Source: Stramenopiles sp. TOSAG23-2 (taxonomy: Eukaryota > Sar). From it: a DNA stretch of 18,945 nt. The stretch spans positions 1-18,945 of the forward strand of contig LT649595.1 in the NCBI GenBank assembly GCA_900128395.1, read 5' to 3'. Below, in pieces: positions 14,914 to 18,945 of the stretch. The stretch's first letter is position 1. Every line of letters starts with the position of its first letter. The position numbers were made by a program, and so were the translations under genes. The notes under the pieces were generated by a model. That model was not told the DNA's origin. It worked only from the letters and a program-made list of their open reading frames with translations, and did not search any database.

Positions 14914-15594
14914 ATTCTTTTTATTGTTATTGCTCTCTTATGTTATATTCAATTGATAGATTGTTTTACTTAACGTATGATTTTGTTTTTGTCATATATA
15001 TCTATCGGATCATATTGTAAAAAAACAAAATTGTTTTTAGTTTGATGCAACTAATTCTAATAATTGTTGTTTCTGTGATGCTTCGCAACTTCTTCGACAT
15101 AAAATTTGTATCTTCCCATACGCAGTGCTACCCTCTAAACCGTGAGAAAACTGTGCACTTAACACTATTCACTATGGGGAAAATATTCACCATTTTTTCT
15201 ATATTTTCGGATATTTGCTATTTTTTACAAATATATGAAAAATAAAATTGGCATTTTAGAAAACGATATATACATATTTCCCATAGTGAATAGTGTTATT
15301 TGTTAAGTGCACATTTTTTGTCAAAATTCCAAAAAAATATAGTACGAGATATGATGATATATATACATATATTTTATGATGATCATAAATTAAAATGAAT
15401 AATAATTATATTATACACATCAATATGAAAAGATATCAATATATCAATTATTCATACATTTCATCAATTTATTGATTAAGAAGTACACATATACAAATAT
15501 ATCTAAACATATATACCACACAAAAATAAAAAATAAAAAAAATAATCAAATTACCAACCAATAATAATAATAATTTAACAACTTTTTTTTAAAA
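14914..15594. promoter_or_regulatory. Divergent promoter region between the SET gene and the J-protein gene
   Basis: This 681-bp spacer should contain promoters for both divergently transcribed genes. Its main feature is a 160-bp element with inverted ends (15153-15312), listed separately. The rest is TA-rich with A-runs before the J-protein ATG (tttttttaaaaATG). A 67-codon plus-strand frame at 15042-15245 begins at TTG, not ATG, overlaps the element, and is not supported as a gene. Confidence 0.4.
15153..15312. repeat. Foldback element with about 27-bp imperfect terminal inverted repeats
   Basis: The left arm, gtgcacttaacactattcac followed by tatggggaaa (15153-15182), is matched by its reverse complement at about 15276-15312. 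The right arm has a 7-bp insertion that looks like a local duplication (tgttatt then tgttaag) and one G fewer in the G-run. The AT-rich interior of about 95 bp has no ORF. I see no clear target-site duplication, so it may be a MITE-like relic, a hairpin RNA source or a cruciform. Confidence 0.7.
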
Positions 15595-16677
15595 ATGTCG
15601 TCAGGTGTATTTGATTTATTATTTTATATGTTCATGGTAGCACCTGTTGCTAAAAATTTATATACAAAAAAAGGTTTAATGTATGCAGTAGCTTTTTTAA
15701 GTGTAGTAGGCCTTGGGCAAGTATATATCCAACATATTCACTATGCCGAACCAAATGTGTATCGTACGTTGAAAGTCGCGCGAAGTGCTACAACATTAGA
15801 AGTCAAACGTGCATATCGTAAAGTTGCACTGAAATACCATCCGGATAAAGTTTCTAATTTATCACCTGAAGAGCAAGATTTTGCAAAAATTATGTTGGAA
15901 AAAGTTCATATTGCAAATGAAGTTTTGAAAGATGGCCGTCGACGTTTAGTATACGATCGTTTTGGTTTAGATGGTTTGAAAAATTTTGAAGGAAGTCCAG
16001 GGGATAAAGATCATGAAAGTGCTGCATTTATGGGAATGGGAATGTATTATTTAATGACAGCAGTTATGTGTTTTTTAATGACATTAGGGGAAGGTTCCGG
16101 TTTAGCACGGACATATGTATATACTGGACTTATATTGATGTTTTTATTGGAATGGCAAGTAAAATTTGATGATTTTGATTTCTTCACCGATTTATTGCCA
16201 TACGATACACCATACGATAAGGTACAAATAATGCATTTTTTATTTCCAGCATTTATGACAGGTGCTAGATTAATTGCAGCAATGCAATATGTTAATAAAG
16301 ATGCTATATTGATGGGTCATATACATGCATTAAGACAAGAAAATGTTATCTTACATGGAAAAATAAATGAAATATTAGCCAATACAGCAAGAGGTGGAGG
16401 AAGACGTGGTAAAAATAATAATAATAACAATAATTCAACAGTAGTAGAAGATGGTGATGAGAAAGACGATGATAAGAATGATACAAATGATAAAGCTGGA
16501 TTACGTCAACGTAGTCCAAAAAAAAAACGTTCTGATGCACCACCTGGTGCAAGATTGCAATCTAAAGCAGAAGAACGTTTACAAGCAGAGGAAAAAAAAC
16601 AAGCTAATTCATTTTCCATTCCATCATGGGCATGGTTTTTAGGGATGTATTTTTTCATCAATTACATTTTAAAGTAA
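15595..16677 (+). CDS. Multi-pass membrane J-domain (DnaJ/Hsp40) protein, probably ER
   Basis: J-domain proteins stimulate Hsp70 ATPase activity and bring it to clients. The 360-residue product has a hydrophobic segment (about 27-46) directly before a complete J domain (54-126) with the HPD motif at 82-84 in KYHPDK, then a DRFGLDGL tail. More hydrophobic segments lie near 145-165, 172-187 and 208-227, a poly-Asn and acidic/basic linker spans 270-335, and a C-terminal hydrophobic stretch is at 342-359. If the J domain faces the cytosol or lumen depends on topology I cannot settle; an ER or other endomembrane location is inferred. There are no Zn-finger or substrate-binding domains of class I/II DnaJ, so this is a class III (DNAJC-type) protein. 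The ATG follows an A-run and no intron is needed. Confidence 0.85.
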   Translation: MSSGVFDLLFYMFMVAPVAKNLYTKKGLMYAVAFLSVVGLGQVYIQHIHYAEPNVYRTLKVARSATTLEVKRAYRKVALKYHPDKVSNLSPEEQDFAKIMLEKVHIANEVLKDGRRRLVYDRFGLDGLKNFEGSPGDKDHESAAFMGMGMYYLMTAVMCFLMTLGEGSGLARTYVYTGLILMFLLEWQVKFDDFDFFTDLLPYDTPYDKVQIMHFLFPAFMTGARLIAAMQYVNKDAILMGHIHALRQENVILHGKINEILANTARGGGRRGKNNNNNNNSTVVEDGDEKDDDKNDTNDKAGLRQRSPKKKRSDAPPGARLQSKAEERLQAEEKKQANSFSIPSWAWFLGMYFFINYILK

Positions 16678-17415
16678 AAAATATATATTTTGTAGGTATG
16701 TATAAACATTATTTATGTTTTACAGGCGACACATACTAAGTGTACACACAAAGGATCTGAAGAGTGCAAGCAATAAATAAAAGAAACCGTGAAAAAATAA
16801 AAGTATACAGAGAGAGAGAGAGAGAGTGCCTGTGGAGAATGTAAAATACTATAGTAAAAGTAGATACTTCGTAATATTTTATAATGTTTGTGTCATCTAA
16901 TTACTAAAGATGTTTGTCATGAGTGTTTTTAACAAATAGAGGGGAGGATATATGTGAACAAATTACGATTCTCGTGGTTCGTGGGACTCGATAAATGCTG
17001 TGTGAGAGATTGAATTATTAATTAATGTGAGAGGGAGAGCAGTGTTTAATGTTCACCAATCCAATTAAATGTGGTTAAAAAGGTTAAAAAATATTCAAAA
17101 AGAGTTTTTACTACGATGTGTATTTATCTAACTTAATATTTGTATATGTAATTTTTTTTAGTATCTTCCATTATCTTCCATTATTATGCGAGTTCACCGG
17201 AGAGTATTCGCTATAATACAGTATATTACATCGTATATACACATAGAAAACACTGTTCTAAATATATTAATATTATCAAGTTCAATTTATAAATAATATA
17301 ACATCATAAGATACAAGAATCAAAGTACTACTTCTCGTAAAAGCTTTATCTACAAACAATATATATATATATATATTATTATATATTTTTTTTAGCTTTC
17401 CACTAAGGAAATTAT
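16678..17415. other. Intergenic spacer between the J-protein and ankyrin genes
   Basis: This 738-bp spacer contains an AG run (16809-16826), TA runs (17360-17376) and pyrimidine-rich ends, for example ttttttttag at 17387-17396 just upstream of the ankyrin ATG. That last site looks like a splice acceptor, so a 5'UTR intron is possible but unproven. No gene or RNA was recognised. Confidence 0.4.
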
Positions 17416-18945
17416 ATGAACATGGCTTCAATTATAAATAATAATAATAATAACACGGATAATGAGAGCAAAGGTGAAGATATTACGAATAACCATGCAG
17501 ACGTTCTTGTTTTGGATCCTATAATTGTGCAAGAGATGAGTGAAATGAATATTGTTAATGATGATCCGTCATTCATTGATATATTGCCAAGTGGTGGTGC
17601 TGGGCGGAATATTGTTTATACCATCCTTAGTATGTTAGATATGAAATCATTAAGTTCTTTGATCTATTCATCCTTTATTCAATTATTTTGTAAAAATCGA
17701 AACGATGATACATTGTATCAACTGTGTAAAGAGATACAACATCAATTTAAAATACAATTGGCGAATGAATTAAAGATTAAATACGAAGAAGAATTTCCAC
17801 ATGGTACGCCAATAGTATGCGCATGCGAAAAAGGACGTTTTGAGGAAATGAAATTATTGATTACAGGGCGTAATGATGTGAATGGTAGTAATGGTAATAA
17901 TAATAATATGACATTGAAAGAATACGTGAATCAAGAAGGTAAAGGTAGTTATGGTTATGCATGGACACCTTTAATGGCAGCTTTTTCTGGTGGACATACA
18001 GAAATTATTGATTATCTCTTCGGCATTCTTTCAGATGGTGTAACAATGAATGCAACTATATTAACTGAGTTGTATAAGAAAACATTTCCAAACGGTACGC
18101 CAATAGTATGCGCGTGTGAAAAAGGACGTTTTGAGGATGTAAAATTATTGATTACAGGCTATAATGATGTGAATGGTAGTAATGGTAATAATAATAATAT
18201 GACATTGAAAGAATACGTGAATCAAGAAGGTAAAGGTAGTTATGGTGAATTGGAAATAATAATAATATGACATTGAAAGAATACGTGAATCAAGTCGGTA
18301 AAAATAGTGGTGGTTATGATCGTACACCTTTAATGGCAGCTTTTTCTGGTCCTTTTTCTGGTGGACATACAGAAATTATTGATTATCTCTTCGGCATTCT
18401 TTCAGATGGTGTAACAATGAATGCAACTATATTAACTGAGTTGTATAAGAAAACATTTCCATACGGTACGCCAATAGTATGCGCATGTGAAAAAGGACGT
18501 TTTGAGGATGTAAAATTATTGATTACAGGCTATAATGATGTGAATGGTAGTAATGGTAATAATAAAATAGGAGGTAAAGGAGAAGGAAGAGGTGGTAAGA
18601 AAAAGAAAAAGAAAAAGAAAAAGAAAAAGAAAAAGAAAAAGAAAGAAGGGGATGATGAAAATAATATGACATTGAAAGAATACGTGAGTCAAGTCGGTGA
18701 AAGTAGTGGTGGTTGGTCATGGACACCTTTATGTGCAGCAACAGACCAACGCATTATTGATTATTTATTCTCCATCTTGTTAGATGGAATAACACGTAAT
18801 ACAAATACATTGACTGATTTGTATAAGAAAACATTTCCAGACGGTACGCCAATAGTATGCGCATGTGAAAAAGGACGTTTTGAGGATGTAAAATTATTGA
18901 TTACAGGCTATAATGATGTGAATGGTAGTAATGGTAATAATAATA
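17416..18945 (+). CDS. Ankyrin-repeat protein, partial at the window end, with a frame break near 18230-18295
   Basis: I do not recognise a specific family beyond ankyrin repeats, which mediate protein binding. The start MNMASII is at 17416, with an in-frame stop (17404) just upstream. A poly-Asn and acidic N-terminus is followed by ILPSG... IVYTILSMLDMKSLSSLIYS (about 55-84), which resembles an F-box-like helical motif. Ankyrin helices then occur as GTPIVCACEKGRFEEMKLLI (129-148) and TPLMAAFSGGHTEIIDYLF (183-201), repeating every 97 residues with intervening Asn-rich loops and MTLKEYVNQ. The first frame ends at TGA 18268-18270 after 284 codons. The next frame (ATG 18267) carries on with the same repeats to the window end without a stop. 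A -1 shift, a small intron or an assembly error would join them; otherwise the gene is broken. Confidence 0.7.
18201..18334 (+). repeat. 68-bp internal tandem duplication that shifts the ankyrin reading frame
   Basis: The word atgacattgaaagaatacgt occurs at 18199 and again at 18267, 68 bp apart, with diverged flanks (gaattggaaataat versus gaatggtagtaatggtaat). The extra length, with a 12-bp duplication (ttctggtccttt then ttctggtgg) at about 18340-18360, totals 80 bp and moves the frame by -1. Confidence 0.8.
18230..18294 (+). other. Candidate 65-nt intron restoring the ankyrin frame (GTAAAG...CAAG)
   Basis: A donor GAAG|GTAAAG at 18230 and an acceptor ATCAAG| ending at 18294 would remove 65 nt. 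This joins NQE to VGKNSGGYDRTPLM and puts the upstream frame into the downstream one. The donor is good and the acceptor lacks a pyrimidine tract. A 50-nt alternative (18245-18294) also restores the frame but has a poor donor. The same GTAAAG word in the first unit needs no splicing. Confidence 0.25.
18594..18648 (+). repeat. (AAGAAA)n tract encoding poly-Lys inside an ankyrin unit
   Basis: About eight hexamers of AAGAAA give a long unbroken lysine run, framed by GGKGEGRGG before and EGDDEN after. It sits exactly where the other units have an Asn loop, between the two ankyrin helical pairs, so it is a loop expansion that keeps the frame. Confidence 0.9.

Larger units (their letters stand above)
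17794..18945 (+). repeat. Near-identical tandem coding units of the ankyrin gene
   Basis: Units begin at the TTT(Phe)CCA codons at 17794, 18085, 18456 and 18834, giving periods of 291, 371 and 378 bp. The basic unit is 291 bp (97 codons). The 371-bp unit carries an extra 68-bp and a 12-bp internal duplication. The 378-bp unit carries a Lys-rich insertion. High nucleotide identity between units shows recent amplification, and the array continues beyond the window. Confidence 0.9.

Noticed and set aside
15042-15245. 67-codon plus-strand frame upstream of the J-protein
   Set aside because: It begins at TTG, overlaps the foldback element, has no homologue I recognise and ends in AT-rich spacer.
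16696-16725. GTATGT...TTTTACAG intron-like 30-mer after the J-protein stop
   Set aside because: It is too short for a usual spliceosomal intron and lies in the 3' flank; there is no coding reason to splice it.
1-18945. CRISPR arrays, bacterial operons, tRNA and rRNA genes
   Set aside because: Repeats here are directly tandem with no unique spacers, the genes are eukaryotic, and no cloverleaf or rRNA-like sequence was seen.

Overview
The window is nuclear DNA from an AT-rich protist. The genes are eukaryotic, AT-biased and mostly intronless. They are rich in Asn, Thr and Lys homopolymers, start codons often follow A-runs, and the one clear intron has GTATGT...TAG borders. A nephrocystin-4-like protein points to a lineage that builds cilia or flagella. 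A stramenopile such as a diatom or bolidophyte relative is my guess, not something the sequence proves.

Layout: (1) 1-2500 is gene-free as far as I can see. It holds GC-rich minisatellites, two back-to-back tandem duplications (119 and 115 bp), a perfect hairpin and a long pyrimidine tract. (2) 2543-3402 (+) is the decapping activator Dcp1, with a tandem duplication at each end. (3) 3703-9699 (-) is a 1998-residue nephrocystin-4-like protein with an EF-hand array inserted in its middle. (4) 10624-11244 (+) is a small secreted or membrane-anchored Cys-rich protein. (5) 11475-12824 (-) is fumarylacetoacetase. (6) 13242-14913 (-) is a two-exon SET-domain protein with a PIP-box-like motif and a Tudor-like segment. 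(7) 15595-16677 (+) is a multi-pass membrane J-domain protein. (8) 17416 to the window end (+) is an ankyrin-repeat protein built of nearly identical units, with a break in frame.

The genes do not form a pathway: they cover mRNA decay, cilium structure, tyrosine catabolism, chromatin and protein folding. Neighbours are arranged divergently (NPHP4/secreted, SET/J-protein), convergently (Dcp1/NPHP4, secreted/FAH) or in tandem. 

The most striking feature is a set of recent direct tandem duplications of 68-119 bp. In Dcp1 the duplicated unit carries AG|GT near the start codon, so splicing from copy 1 to copy 2 would remove exactly one unit and leave the protein unchanged. In the ankyrin gene a similar duplication breaks the frame, and a potential 65-nt intron could repair it. 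These look like candidate newborn introns made by tandem duplication.
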